Source: Breviolum minutum Mf 1.05b.01 | Taxonomy: Eukaryota > Sar > Dinophyceae > Suessiales > Symbiodiniaceae | Direction of reading: 5' to 3' | Length of the DNA stretch: 64,000 nucleotides | Assembly (NCBI GenBank): GCA_000507305.1 | Contig: DF239316.1 | Coordinates: forward strand, 1-64,000 | Shown here: positions 45,660-58,719 of the stretch, one piece after another | Layout of the letters: every line of letters starts with the position of its first letter | Position numbering within the stretch: position 1 is the first letter of the stretch | The notes under the pieces: generated by a model | Database searches by the model: none | The model's input: the letters and a program-made list of their open reading frames with translations, nothing else | What the model was told of the DNA's origin: nothing | Program-made: the position numbers and the translations under genes

Positions 45660-47780
45660 AGGTTGCAGTACCTCAACTGGACAGACAGCTGGCTGAATTT
45701 ATGTAAACAGCTCGGTAAGCAAAGCGAGATGTATTCAAGTATCTCGCGAGACTTTGAGCCGAAACATATCCCACCCAGGAGCTTCATCTTCTTGCCGAGG
45801 TCATTCCCCATGCAAAGTTACGTACAAAACGTTTGCTGCTATCATTGCCATTCCAATCAAAGTCAAACAAAATGGTCTTCCTTGTAAATTTGATCCAATC
45901 GTGCCTCATCTGTTCCTGTTTGAGACCTGACCCAGGAAGTTGGCTGCTGTTGGCATTCGCATAGACAGGCATGAGTGACAAGTAAAGACATGCGACTTCC
46001 CAACTAAAAAGTTGGGTAAAACAGCAAGTCCAATGATTCAAGACAAGGCTAAATACATCTGGATACACACTTAAATAGAACATAGAGTATAGAGTATGTT
46101 TTTTCAAAAACTCCAATCCATCTCGTTTTGAAACTCATCATGTAATGAGACTTAGTCAAGCACTCAGCTTGTGGTCTGAAGAATTGACGCAAGTCGCCCT
46201 TGGGAGCTTCTGGAACCTGCGGACAGCTGAAGCTTCAAACAAGTTGAAAAAGGACCGTCAACAGACTACAGGGGATGTAGCAATACAATATGCATCATTA
46301 CATGTAATTCTGATATTTTATGCATATTTATGACTTATAATGAATTGTATCATCATGAGACAGCAGAATTCTTGCAGGGTCTTGATGACTTCAACATCTT
46401 ACGACTTCTTTTTGTTTTTTTCCTACACCTTTTTTGTTTTTATTCTTTTTGGAACATTACCAACTTATGAATTGATTTTAATGCTCGGAAGCTACTTCTG
46501 ATTGTCAAAAAATCCGTGTTTTGATTTGCCAGTTTTGCCAAGGCATCGCCACCCAACCCGATCAACTGCCAACCTGTGCGACTGAAGATTCGGCAGTTTC
46601 TTCTACCTGCGAAACAAGCATTGATAAAAATAGCCTCTCTAGATATAGAGATTACTCCTCTTCCGCTCAGTCTTTACTGAAACGTTTAATGTATTAAATA
46701 CCCCCAAGGTCTTCGCAAAGGAAGCCCCTTTCAAAAACCTCTTGCATAAGTCTCATTTAATGCTGCGAAAGCTGCAAAGCATGTGCGCAGCGCGCAGAAG
46801 CTTGTGAGACATACGTACTTGTTAGATCTTTGACCTGACTACGAGAAATTCATAAAATTGAACAGAGGGAATCCGAAGGATGTGCAAGGATTGTGTGAGG
46901 CGGGCTGGGAGAAAGCCCTACTTTCGGTGACGAATTTCAATGACCAATTTTCTTGTGGAATTTGGGCCACGAATTCTGCGATGGATTTGCGTGACGAATT
47001 TCGGCGATAAATTTTTGCGATGTACTAGCAGCATGTATGCAAAATTAATCAAAAGTATGCAAATATGATCGAATATGTCAATCTGTTGTTCACAACCATT
47101 CGGTGAATGTCAAACGTTCAATGTATGCGCAACTGCTGGAACTGCTCAAAACAAATGCCATGCGATGCCATGCGATGCCTTGCATGCAGCGTGGATCAAA
47201 TATGATCAAATTCAATGCGGATGCAGTCCCTGTTCGCAAACATGTTTCCTGCCTCTTGCTTGACGATCCGGATTCCCAAACGACATCGTAGCGTGATTTC
47301 CTAAGTTTCATCTGACAGAGCCACAAAACTCCTTGCGATTCTTGCACCGGTACGGCATCTGCACGCCGGGGCCCTGGCTTCAGCTGCTTCAGCTTCTTCC
47401 TCAACAGCTTCAGTGGCTTAATATTTTACGATATTTCCGTTGATGCCTGACATGATCTTCAAGTTTCAATCATGTTTCCATCATTTCGTTGTCATACAAA
47501 TCGTATCAAATCGTATTCATCTAGATCCGATTTTTCCTGCGACTCGCCTGACTGCACTGACTGATTGGCACGGTTACGTTTGGGGTCTCCTGGCCCGTTG
47601 TCGGTGGGCAATTGCTTCTCCAACAAGACCATGAAAATTGATGGGAACAACTTGTGGCCGCTTCACTTCTGTCATCATGGGAAGTCCACCCAGAATATTC
47701 TTCAAACATCTTGGGTAATTTCCTGAATCGGCTAATGCAAGGCGTTCATTTTTGTTTTCCTCTGCATCTCCGCCATCAAG
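45660..47780. other. no supported gene
   Basis: Only short frames are present, such as minus strand 45784-46116 (PVYANANSSQLPGSGLKQEQ), which may include an exon. Around 46920-47020 the word GACGAATTTC and variants recur. The palindromic TTTAATGTATTAAA at about 46685 echoes the 17.8-kb motif. Confidence 0.4.
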
Positions 47781-47792
47781 GCATCAATATCA

Positions 47793-50700
47793 TCAATCAT
47801 CACCAAGATTCCAGTAGCGTCTCCACATCGAATCTCTCGTCGCGCTGGCGTTTGGGTCCACAATACGATCTCCCTGCTTGACATCAGGAATGAAGTGGAA
47901 AAGTGCCACCACAGAAATCAAGGGAAGTACTGAAGCCAGCAATGATGCTTTCCAAAGATTGGTGAATTGATCACTCTCTCCAGTTGAGCCATTGGGATTG
48001 ATCTCAAGTGTCTCAAGAAGTAATGCTCCCCAACTGCTGGAAATAGTGTTTCCAAGGTTATGGCAACCAGCAAGCAGGGCATACATGGTGGCTTCCATTC
48101 CCTTGGGACAGAAATAGGAAAGGATAATAACTTGCGGCATCCATTGCCATTGATTCATCACGTTCTGTAAAGCACCAGTACCTTGGTGGAATGTGGTTCT
48201 ATGGGAAGGTGTACATGAAGGATCATGAAGGTACCCTTCCCTGATTGGCATTTTAAGACTTCGGTGAATCAAAAGAAGTCTCAATTTTGTCAAAACACTA
48301 TTCACTGTCACCTCTATTCACTATTCAAAAGAGCTCTTTTTCTTGAACCTGGATGCCAAGAACAAAAGCATGATCTGGTATTCCAAGGCGTCGATTGAGC
48401 CTGCTGTACCTCATCTGCACAAAGCCCAACCAATGTTCATGCTAAACAGGAATGAAAAATAAGAAAAAGGACACAGTGACACAGTACAAAGTGGTCATGT
48501 TGGAGAGACAAGAGACAGAATGGCATCCAGCATATTCAGAAGGCATAAAGCAATGTTAGTAACCAACAACAGCTTCCTCCCAAGTGCTCAGATCTCAACT
48601 TTTCAATTCAACCCACAAATGAAATGACAAAGGTTGTAAGTTGAGCGGAATCACTGAATCAAAATGAATCAAATATGTTCTGATTTTTCTCCTGTACTGG
48701 AAGTGGGTCATGTAGCGCTGGAAGGTGACAATACCCGCCTCGCGCAGTTGCATAGGATATTCACTCAGAAGTTGAGAGAAGAAGATCTCTGCAGAAAAGT
48801 GCTGTTCCTCTTTCAACAGAAAATTCAAAGAACAAGTTGCCCAAATGGTCGGAGCGTCAAATTGTCTCCGGATCTTCACCACTTATTGCATCCAAGCGGC
48901 CAAAGACATCAACGCACCCACCTAGAAGCAAAACAGGGAGGTGATCAATTCGATCAATCCTTTCCAACCGTGGCAAAAAATTCAGGCAAGCTTCTGTTCC
49001 GATCACTGAGTTGTAGAAGAAAGGCGAGAAATGTGGCCCCTGCAACAGGACCCAATGACCCACAAACATCAATGACGATGATGCTGTCCATGTCAGCCTC
49101 TGGAAACTGGCTTGAGGTGTCTGTCTGGAAATAGAAGGATGCACCTCCTTAGAAAAAGTCAAGCTGAGCCCACACATTTTCACCCTGTTTTCGCTGCCCT
49201 GCGTGATCACAACTTGTCATTGACGATACTTGCTGGTTTCCTGCATTCCCAGGATTTGGAAGTTGTTACCCATTGTCTCCCATTGCGGTACCCCCTACTG
49301 CTACACTTTCTTACGAGTTTCCCCTGGTTTCACCTCCTTTGAAATACCTTAAGCAACACAACTACCATCAGCCAAATTCATCACTTCGCACACATACAGT
49401 GCAGTTTGAGTCCTCATAATCACATTGAGTACAAGGACCATCATGATTCTTCGGGATTCATGATACATTATCATACAAACTTCGTATAACTTCACTAAAG
49501 TACTTCATCAAAAAGTCGCCCATGGTCCTAATTTTTTCAAATCCTATGGACCGAAACCGCTGCAACCAAAACTCTTGTTGACAGTGCCAGCGAGGTTTGA
49601 AGCAACGACCAGGCATTGAACTTTGCAATGGTTGGAGAGAGGAACACCTGTACGGGGAAAAAACGTCTGTTTCAATGAAAACGTTGATTTTCTGCGGGTA
49701 AACTTTGGTGGTGTGAGGACAAAAAAGGACAGGATCACTTGAGTCTATTCCGTAGTTGATTGAAACTATTATAATATCGATGGAAATCGTCTGTGCAGCA
49801 ACTAGCGAGCAAGTAAGAATGCCACAATATTACATACTGCGAAATCTCTCTCTCTCTCTCTCTTTCTCCCTCTCTCTATGTCTTCCTTGTCAGAGTCTCT
49901 TTGGCAACACCATCTCTAGCAGTATATCGGCAATCGGATCACAGGATGCCCCGAGCCAGATTGTTTACGGGTACCATGCTTTGAATAGACTTCAAGTGAC
50001 CTGGAACCATCTAAAAAATTCTAAAAAACACATTGAAGTATCATTGAAGTCACGAGACGCTAAACGAGATGCCCACAAGGAGAAAGGCTGCTGTTGCAGC
50101 AGCAGCATTTACACGTACACTGCTGGACATCAAACCACAGACCGTTAGGCCGATAACAACCAAGCAAATCATCCTCGGGTCCAGCGACTGTAAACCAGAA
50201 ATAATCAGCTTTCCCACCAAAAAGCATTGGAAATCTGGATACTTTGGACACCAAGGTATCACAGATTATTGATTAAAACACCTAAGGGGGTAGCACCTGT
50301 TTTAGTTAAGAACATTTTAAGAACCATCAACATCATTCAACATCCATGTCACCAGGTCCAAAATTTCAGAGTGTGTTCTCAAGATGCCATGGAACCCACT
50401 CAGGAACATCGCCTCTGTTTGCCTGAGCAGCAAGCTGGTAACAGGCACCGGCTTCCAAGCTGTTCCAAACTTCCATGACTCCATGAGTGAAACTATTTTG
50501 AGGCCATGGAGCTTGTATAGTCTCTTGCGGGATTCTGCCTTGATAATCAACGGATCCGATTTGTGTGTGAAGGGCGCTGGAATGTCTCAGTTTCAGAAGG
50601 TCTAGTAAGTAGACCGCATTCTAAAACCAGGAACACCCAGTCATTAGTGCGGAGAAGACTAACCTCAATCTGAACAAATATCCAATTTGTGAACATTTAT

Positions 50701-52185
50701 GTGGACAGTCTAACCGTCAATGCATTGCATAATAGGGATCAAACATGTGTCACAGTGTGCATTTAGCGCGAATGCAACTCCCCTTTGCAGCAGTACCAGC
50801 AGTAAACTAGAAGAACCGTCTTCCAGATGTTGCTTGGGACAAGCGACTGCTTCATCTGGCTCCACACACTTCTCTTCCAGGCATCCTAAGAACAGCGGGA
50901 TCAACACCTCAGACAAATGTACCAAAGATCCATGCACACATACACACACCAGCCTGGACAAACATGCATCATGCAACAATAACCAAGCAACCACCTACAC
51001 AAACAAGGACAATAGGACAAAGCAACGAAATACAACTAATTTCTATGCCCTGCTTCTTTCGATTGCATGAAATTCATCAAGTTTCAAGGCCCAAACCGCT
51101 GCTGCCGGCAGTGCCTGGAGTCTTCAACATCTTCGTTGCAACGACATTTGATGACTTCCAGACTGAGTGCTCGGCTGCAATGAAGTATGGCAACTTTGGA
51201 GAATAAGAACTGAGTAAAACTCCAGATAGTAATACTCCAACCAAGGACCTGAGAATTTTCAAGAGTCGAGCTTGCGCTCTTTTACAAAAAAACCCTACCA
51301 GTTTGCAGGTCGTTCAGGTCACAAGCTTTGTTTTCAGCTGAGGCTCCCTATGTTCATTCCAAACCACACATAACCTGAATGTGTTGCAACAAGTATCAAC
51401 AATCCATACACTGCCAATACTGCCAAATCTGAATCATCCTGATACAATGACTGCAGCAATGAACCAAGTGAAGCAACAGAACCCTTCGTAAAGCATGGTG
51501 AAATGGTGAAACACCAATCACTAGATGCACATGTCAATGTGTAGTTACACATTTGCCGTTCCACAAAAAACCGTGAATTTTGTTGAAGCCCAAAAACTAA
51601 GGACGTGGGGTCCAAAAGCTGGAACTTCCTGGATCCTCTCAGCATATTTGGCCTCACCAATCAGGGTCGCATGGTCCGGCGCGAGGCGTCAACCGACACA
51701 GCTCCAACCATCTTTTTTTCGACGTTTCCCGACGCCTCTGTCAGAATATCGCAAACCGAAAGCTGAGTCTGATTCAGGAAGATGCAGACGACTACCCTCA
51801 GCAGCCATCACTTTCTGAATTCAGTTGAACGAAGGGATATCTGTGAAATCAATGGTAGAATTGACATTCTCGGCTTTAACAGTTCTGGCATGTCTCGAGC
51901 AAAGTTTAGCATCATAGGTCATACATGATTGCAACATCACTTGAAATCTGGAAGGGTATCTCTGCTTTTGCATGCAGTCTTGCACATTCACAACAGCTGA
52001 AGCTCAACTGATCTATCTTTCTTAGCGTTCTCCTAAGCTTTTGACATCGAGACTGAGAGCACCGATGAAGGTACAGCTCCGATAATCACCAATGCAACAG
52101 TACCCAGGATTGCTGAAGCAATCATATAAGGAGACTTGTGGTAACCACCTTGGCATCCACGGTGCTTGAAACCTTCTGGGTCAAG
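47793..52185 (-). CDS. folate-biopterin transporter (BT1/FBT family), many exons
   Basis: BT1 proteins are polytopic membrane carriers for folates and pterins within the major facilitator superfamily. Exons occur in family order. Exon about 52036-52185 encodes GYHKSPYMIASAILGTVALV. Exon about 51725-51830 encodes FLNQTQLSVCDILTEA, a family signature. Exon about 51340-51450 ends GYVWFGMNIGSL, and about 51120-51250 encodes PKLPYFIAAEHSVW. Exon about 50808-50885 encodes SVWSQMKQSLVPSNIWKTVL, 49561-49650 IAKFNAWSLLQTSLALST, and about 48962-49103 VIDVCGSLGPVAGATFLAFL. The last exon (47793-48164, 124 codons) encodes CPKGMEATMYALLAGCHNLG and ends RRYWNLGDD. Some middle joins (50050-50600) are unresolved and the start is not found. 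An unrelated long frame at 48660-48890 (encoding LLKEEQHFSAEIFFSQLLSE) lies between two of the exons and is unexplained. Confidence 0.8.
49844..49877. repeat. CT-rich microsatellite
   Basis: An imperfect CT repeat lies within an intron of the transporter gene. Confidence 0.8.
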
Positions 52186-52189
52186 CACC

Positions 52190-54790
52190 ACATTGACACA
52201 AGATGAAAGCTAATCCGAGCCCTGTACCTAATGGGAACATGTCACTCACAAGTCCAATGATAGGCTTCAACGCCCATGGGAGACCTGTGATGCCTCATCC
52301 GACTCATCCGGAGTTTGGGATGGCTCAATAGATGGCTCAAGTGAATGAAATAGCATTGAATAGCTTCAAAATGCTTCAAAATACCCAAAGCTTCACTCAG
52401 TTTCTTTTCAATTTCAGCTATTTCCATTCCCATCCTTGGAGTGGTGGCCTGAGAAAATATTCACTTGTGGACCGGAAACGCCGTACCTCGGTTTCGTTGT
52501 GATTTCCACAAGCCTTTAAGCTTCTGAAAACACATGCAACCCAGTGCGACCAAGCTGCGATTTGTACATGTATGAGTCCTCATTGTGATTGGCAGTTCAT
52601 TCTGATGCTATTTTTGGGTCGCTGCAAAGTATCTGTACCACTATCGAACTTCAGTCTTCTATACTATATACTCTTCTCCACAAGCTTACGTACTACTGGG
52701 GTTTATGAGGGCATTGCATTGAGTATGAAACTAACAATCTGAAAACAACATAATGTCTCTGTTACGATCTTTGCAGTACAAGCTTGAAAGGTCTGCCCGT
52801 TTGGACGGCATGCACTCTGGAAGAACGGCAACCTACTTGATCGAAGACCAAGTCTCTGCTTGGCCAGTGAAGTCGTTGACAAAGCCTCTTTCGACCTGAA
52901 AAAACACAGCAGGTTTCAGATTCATAGACTGAAACAAAAATGGGGCTAGGATGAAATCAAATGTCGCACGATGTAATCTATTTAGAGGCTCTCTGGTGAG
53001 ATTTTGTGTTGTCTTGCACCAAGAAAGCACCAAGTAATCCAATGGCAATTGATTTGAGTGAACATTGATCCAATGACTTTGGGCTGGCTTGGGTGCCAAT
53101 GAACCAATCCCCCTGGTCATCTTTCAGAAGATCCAAGAGCCCTTAGATTAGAAATTGAAACGTCACCTACTGGTACTACACAGATTGAGAGAATCAAAGC
53201 TACGAACATCCGGATATTTCCACCTAGTTCCTGATCTCTGATGATGGCAAGCTGCATGTTCAACGAAGAACAAGAGGATCAACAATTTGTAGCCGACAGC
53301 ACCTGCGCGCAAAGGCACTGCAAATCATGGCAAGGACAGGGTATGGACATGTTAGTCTCTGCTGCTGTACATGCACCCAACATCACCCAACAAAGCCTCC
53401 GAGGTCATCGATAAATTCAGCAATGCCACAAGTCCAAGAGCATTCCCCTCAGTTGACCAAAGTTTCATGAATGTATTTCGATACTCTTATAGTTGCATTG
53501 GGCTTCCAACACTTGAATATTTCATAATGTCATAATATCTATTAATATTTCAATACACTGCCAGCAAGATGCGTCTCTGCTTTCCATGGAGCAATGACAC
53601 CGTCTCACCAGACTCATCATCTTTGACCGCTTCCTGGGGATCCTTCTTCGACATTCATGGAAATCCAGTAGAGTGTGGCTACCCTGCCGAATAAACGTTC
53701 AGTAAAGGACCTGAATGAATTGAGCCATAGTGGCTGCGGCAGAAAGGTCTTCATAATTCATGGAAGACCCAACAAATGGATTTGATTCAGATCTGAGAAC
53801 TACAGCGACTACGAGTACTTGGTACAACATGGTAGAACATGGCACATCCTACTGTGATCTCAGCTTTCTTGCATACTTGACCTGCCAACCGTTGCCAACC
53901 CACGTTGCCAGAGATGGCGTCCTGTTCCATTCTTCGATCATCTTCCAGCCTCAAAAGGCAGAGGTTCTAAGGCATTCTAAGGCAGTGTCCAACGCCGAAT
54001 CGGGAAGGTAGCAATAATATGTCAAAGGAATCAAAGATGGGTATAAAAGCTGTGGTAAGCTATGATGAAATGGCAGCATGAAGACATTGAATATAAGCGC
54101 AACTTCTGAATTCATCGGAGTGATCATGAGACATTCAGCATTCAATCAGCTTGTCAGGTGGGATTGTTTTGTGGAAGAGCAAAGCAAACACGTCGCACAG
54201 CTATAGTAGCTAAGTACTGCGCAAATCTGATTCTGCAGGGCAAGCTGAAGTGAAAGGCTCCTTTCCAAGATTAGGGACATGTTATCCAAACTCATTTGTC
54301 ACTGAGAATCACATGCTTCCTTCAGCCATAACTAGTGCTTCTCATCCATTGTCCAGTCATCCCAGCAAACCTGAAAACACAACAACGACTGTCCTCTGCT
54401 CTGGCATGGAGTTCTTCCCCTTGCCTCAAATTTGATGTGCAGAATGTTGCGTTCAACTCTCCCGGGGGTTGACTCATGTAAGAAACACATGCGATCAAGA
54501 TTCAAATGCGAGTCTGCAGGACAGACTGTCAAAGGCTCCTGCAAACAAGTTGCAAAATGGAGACGAGTGCGGTAAAATTCACCAAGGTGAATTCGAAACC
54601 CAGTCATGCTCAGTACACGCTCTTCGACTCATTGTAAACACGCACATGGTCTTATTTCAACTGTTTCTAAGTGCCAATTTCCTGGCTTGTCTAAGCAAGT
54701 AATGGGGGAATAAATCTTTATCTGGCTATCACGATGCTATCACAGTATCACCAGGATTCATGAATTTCCTCATTGCCTACAAAGCATCAA
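52190..54790. other. no supported gene
   Basis: Minus-strand frames at 52242-52433 (EIEKKLSEALGILKHFEAIQ), 52850-52895 and 54480-54600 are open but cannot be tied to a gene. The upstream exons of the transporter are expected in the first part. Confidence 0.35.
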
Positions 54791-54797
54791 CAAGTTT

Positions 54798-54968
54798 TTA
54801 CGTGCTTTTACCACTTCCTCTCCACTTCACGGAATTTTCATAACGTCTCTTTTTTCCCGCCCTTTCCTCTGCCGTTGACTCATCTTCAACAGTGGAGGCC
54901 ACTTCCTCGTCACCTTGTCGGCTCTGCTTGGCAAAGTCTTGTGAATTCTGCTCCTGGGTCAACAGCAT
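54798..54968 (-). CDS. small charged ORF or terminal exon, 56 codons
   Basis: The frame runs from an ATG at 54968 to TAA at 54798. It encodes LTQEQNSQDFAKQSRQGDEE, an acidic stretch, then a basic tail KKRRYENSVKWRGSGKST. Composition and the KKRR cluster suggest a nuclear protein tail. It may be the last exon of a longer gene. No family is recognised. Confidence 0.4.
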   Translation of the reverse strand: MLLTQEQNSQDFAKQSRQGDEEVASTVEDESTAEERAGKKRRYENSVKWRGSGKST

Positions 54969-55288
54969 TTTTGTTTGATCTCAGCGGAGAAATCCAAATC
55001 TTTCTGAATCATCTGCAAGTGTTTGCCAAGTTTTGCACAAAAAACCAAACAGAATATTAGATGAGACTGCAGGATCTTATATAAATATGTGGAAACTGAG
55101 GCAAATGCCACCTGCGATAGCACTTCTTCAATATCTTCCGACGGTCTGCTACACAGATCGGCGACCTTGGTGTGATTTTGAGTTGCTAACTTCCATGATC
55201 CACTCCAGCCCTACCCACAGGTGAAATGCCAAGCTTAGCTTAGATGAGTTTGACCAAAAAGAGATTGAGGAGGGCTGATGGAGGTTGC

Positions 55289-55807
55289 CTAAGCAACATG
55301 TTCACAGCAGCTTATCTTCTTGAAATCTCCAAGCTCCCAAGCTGTCAGTTCGCATTGCAATGGTGAAGCAGGCCGTCGTAGCAACTCAGCCACTGTCAGT
55401 CCTTCAGTTGACTCAATGTAGGCTTCTGTCAACCACTCTCTGATGTCATGCTTCAGCCTGAAACGGGAAACAAATAAGGAACAAATAGAAACACACAAAG
55501 GAACTATTGCATTGTCACTGCGAAGGCGTCTTCCCATTTGACTGAAGCTGGATCCCAGTGCCCTATGCCCCGCTTGCACATTGCAGGATTGCACAGGTCC
55601 TGATGGGACATTTGCAGGATCGCACTTGTCATCATCAATGGCCTTGGCCGCGGTTTAACCAGTGGCTATGATGCAAATTCCATCTGTCACAGGTGACTCT
55701 GCGGAGAAAGCTGTGCAAGCTGCCTCATCAAGCAACTTCATGTGACTGTTGGACTTCAATTTCTTGAAGACCTGGGAGCTGTCCTCACGAGCAATCTTCA
55801 GCCTACT
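55289..55807 (-). CDS. 3' end of an unrecognised gene, three exons
   Basis: Exon 55661-55807 (49 codons, after an ACAG acceptor) encodes LKIAREDSSQVFKKLKSNSH and AESPVTDGICIIA. Exon 55518-55642 encodes DDDKCDPANVPSGPVQSCNV. The last exon, 55289-55457, encodes HDIREWLTEAYIESTEGLTV and ends FKKISCCEHVA then a stop. The phases agree across both joins, but donor positions are ambiguous by one base because a G is shared at each junction. No domain is recognised; the cysteines near the end may bind metal. An ATG trinucleotide repeat lies immediately upstream. Confidence 0.5.
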
Positions 55808-55840
55808 CTGTTGAAAACAAACGATAAATCTTCTTCAACC

Positions 55841-55878
55841 GATGATGATGAATGATGATGATGATGATGATGATGATC
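55841..55878. repeat. ATG/GAT trinucleotide microsatellite
   Basis: About twelve GAT units occur, with one interruption, just upstream of an exon and probably within an intron. Confidence 0.85.
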
Positions 55879-56025
55879 CACCATTCACAACCATCCAACA
55901 TTTCACAACAATCCAATAGCTACAAGAACAGCCTACAGGAACCAACCTCTGTCCCCTTCCCCCCTAGGTCCTGCCGCGGAGCACCTAGTAGTAAAAATCA
56001 CCATCTGTTGCTGAGGTTACTGAGG

Positions 56026-56400
56026 TTATAGGTGGTGTGGGGTTCCAATCTGGCATGTCTGGCATGGTGAAAAATTGCTGCGTCTTTTTAGATCACCTCC
56101 CAGGGTTGAAGGGAAAACTGCATGGCTGACAGTGACTGAGTCTAGCACTTTTGCGTGCTTTCGTGGGTTTGGAAGCTGAGCTTGGGCAGCTTGGGCAGCT
56201 TGGAGCACCTCGCAAGGTGGCAGAATTAGGCTGATCATTGGCGCCAAATCCTCACAAGGTGGAAACAACATGACATGCAGCTCCACTGGATATGCTGCAG
56301 TAACATATATCTTGATGGTTCCATTAAGCAAGGTCAATTTCCTCAAAGTGCATCTATACAATTTCGAGCATATTGGTGTCTGTTTGCCCTCCGTTGCAAA
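56026..56400 (-). other. open frame of about 125 codons, uncertain exon
   Basis: The frame encodes LTLLNGTIKIYVTAAYPVEL and VLQAAQAAQAQLPNPRKHAK. Parts look coding, but neither ends nor family could be fixed. Confidence 0.25.
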
Positions 56401-56570
56401 ACACAATATGAAATATATACAGCATAACTAACATAGCAAAGCAAATTAGACAACGTGTATATATATATATACATTATATTATAATATAAAAAAAACACAT
56501 TGTATCATTATCTTATCTTACAATGCATTACAATATCATGTTTCACATTCATTTTTTACATTCACACCCT

Positions 56571-57180
56571 TCAGCTCCCAGTGCCTGGGCTGTCTTCAAT
56601 TGGATCATCTTGTGGTTCCTCAGCTGCCAGGCTGGCAGAAGCGGGTCGTCCAGGTCTTTTTTCCAACTCTTCCAAATGCAAATACCTCGGCGCTTGAGCT
56701 TGAATCTGGACACATATGTCATTCAAGGGAGATATTTGAGACAAAAACCCAAAACAAATGAAAATAGAGGAAGATGAAGAATTGACGAAAACACAAAAAC
56801 GTATCATGTCAGCTGGTTGCGCTTTTAAAATCTTTGAGGTCCAAATCCAATGGCAATGAAAGCCCTGAGAAAACCACCCACGATCAAAGTCGTGTTTCAA
56901 ATCGGCCTTGTAGGACCCCAGCTGCAAGGCCTGAAACCAAAATGCAACAAAACAGCGTACTGTTGATGGTCAACATCCTGCGCCAATATGGTGATATATG
57001 GTGCATATACATCAAGTATCATCAAGTCATGCTTTAACCATCCAAACTGGGGAGTTGATAGATGGATGTCAACTGTATCACATTGGCGGTTTTGTCCTGC
57101 CTCACCCACAGTTGTAGCATACTTGTAGGACTCATACCTTGCCAATGGAACGTCTAAACGCTGACAAAAAATATCAAACA
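56571..57180 (-). CDS. 3' end of an unrecognised gene, at least three exons
   Basis: The terminal exon (56571-56705, after a GTCCAG acceptor) encodes APRYLHLEELEKRPGRPASA and a Pro/Glu/Asp-rich end. The exon before it (about 56832-56930) encodes LQLGSYKADLKHDFDRGWFS and HCHWIW. A further one (about 57040-57180) encodes IFCQRLDVPLARYESYKYAT. The protein seems globular with a disordered acidic tail. No family is recognised. Confidence 0.45.
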
Positions 57181-57552
57181 ATTGCGTAAGGACTGAAGGT
57201 TCTTGAACTCTTTTCTGGTTGGTGGATTCAACCCAATTGAAAAATATTAGTCAAAATGGGAATCTTCCCCAGATAGGGGTGAAAATAAAAAACATTTGAA
57301 ACCACCACCCAGTTTTTGATGAGTTGATGACAATTGGAGAAAAAACTGCTCAAATGGGGTGGAATGTTCAGAAAATCGTAGCTGTTCTTATTCTCATCTG
57401 ATTTGTGTTGGGTGAAGGCTGGCATTTGACCTCATCTTTTTCATGAAACAAGTGCATGTCTGCATCTGCATATCAAATCTCAATCTCAGCAAAAACACTT
57501 AGCATGGCAGTCTTGGCTGCTGCCATAATGAACCTACGAAACACCCTTGCTC

Positions 57553-58703
57553 TCACACACGCTTTGTCAATCGGGTCACAGGCCCGGCTGCATGACACTC
57601 TTCCGGCGCACAGAACACATCATCCCCCGTGCTCATTGGGCACTGCGTTACAATGCTCTCTGACGCTGCGCATGCACACACGCCACTGGCACTGCAAGCT
57701 GCAGTCGAGCCGCTGGTGAAGCCTTCCCGGCAGACTGGCGCCTGAGCGCATGACCCAAATAGAGGTGCCAACCGTCCAACTTCATCTGGCAAAACTGATG
57801 CATCACTAGCGCCAATCAAGCGAAGCATGCGAAGCTCTCCACCAGCTTTCCCTTCTGCCGCAAAACACAACTGAGTCGCCGGCATGGCTTAAGCAAGCAT
57901 CGTCTGGTGCACTGACTGTGCGCTGAAGCACTTGCCTGTCTCAGACCTCGATACCAAATGGAAGGCAGGCGGGACCACAACAAAGGTGGGACCCTCAGCA
58001 GCTGCTCCACCAGCAACAACATTGCTTGCTGCACTGCCTGCGCTGTAGTCCAGATCCCTTCCGCGCTTCTTCATGTTCGGAAGCAGCGCAAGTCGCAGTT
58101 TACCTGAACTAATCTTCGCCGGTGGAGACTGCATTTGACTTGCAATTGACTCGTAGAGCACTCTGGAATCTACACCAATCCCAAGCGGAGCTTTTCCATG
58201 CAGGAAGCATCTGGCGAAGCTCATTCGGTCGAACGGACCCGATGAACCGAACCTGCCCGCTTCATTCTTCTCGACAGCAGTACAGTCCCGGCTTGTCCCG
58301 GCTGGTGTGCCAATCATTGGCTGCTCCTTCCCCTGAAGGTGCAGCCAAATCCTCCATTCACCACGCTCTGCTGCCTGTTGGCACACAGCACCGCAGATCG
58401 CAATTCATTGTAGGCTGAGCACAACCTAAGCTCGGCCCTCTGCCCGTGTATCCGAAAAAGATTGCGAGGTAAAGAATCTGAATCATCTGTCAATCACATT
58501 TTGCTAAAGCTTTTATCGTCTTCTTTGACAAGTGTGAGCATCGCCTCGAACACCACATGCCAAGTAGCAGGATCGGCTCCTCCGGTCTGGTTCAAGCTCA
58601 TCTCTGGATCTGTGGCCACAGGGGAACTCCTTGCCCCACAAAAGCTTGCACCCCCATACTCTGCACAGCCCGCTGGCGACACCACACCAAATTCAAAGCA
58701 CAT
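57553..58703 (-). CDS. unrecognised gene with an in-frame internal TAA
   Basis: An upstream exon (58494-58703) encodes EMSLNQTGGADPATWHVVFE after a Cys- and Gly-rich start. A long frame then runs from a CAACAG acceptor near 58375 to a stop at 57553. It encodes FDRMSFARCFLHGKAPLGIG, SSGKLRLALLPNMKKRGRDL and GPTFVVVPPAFHLVSRSETG. At 57889-57891 it meets TAA, followed by one codon and ATG, and continues in the same frame with ATQLCFAAEGKAGGELRML and a Cys-rich end. Base composition is richer in GC than the surroundings. The coding look is similar on both sides of the stop. It may be a nonsense mutation, readthrough, a short intron, or two separate ORFs. Confidence 0.45.
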
Positions 58704-58719
58704 GAGCAGATGGGCTTTG

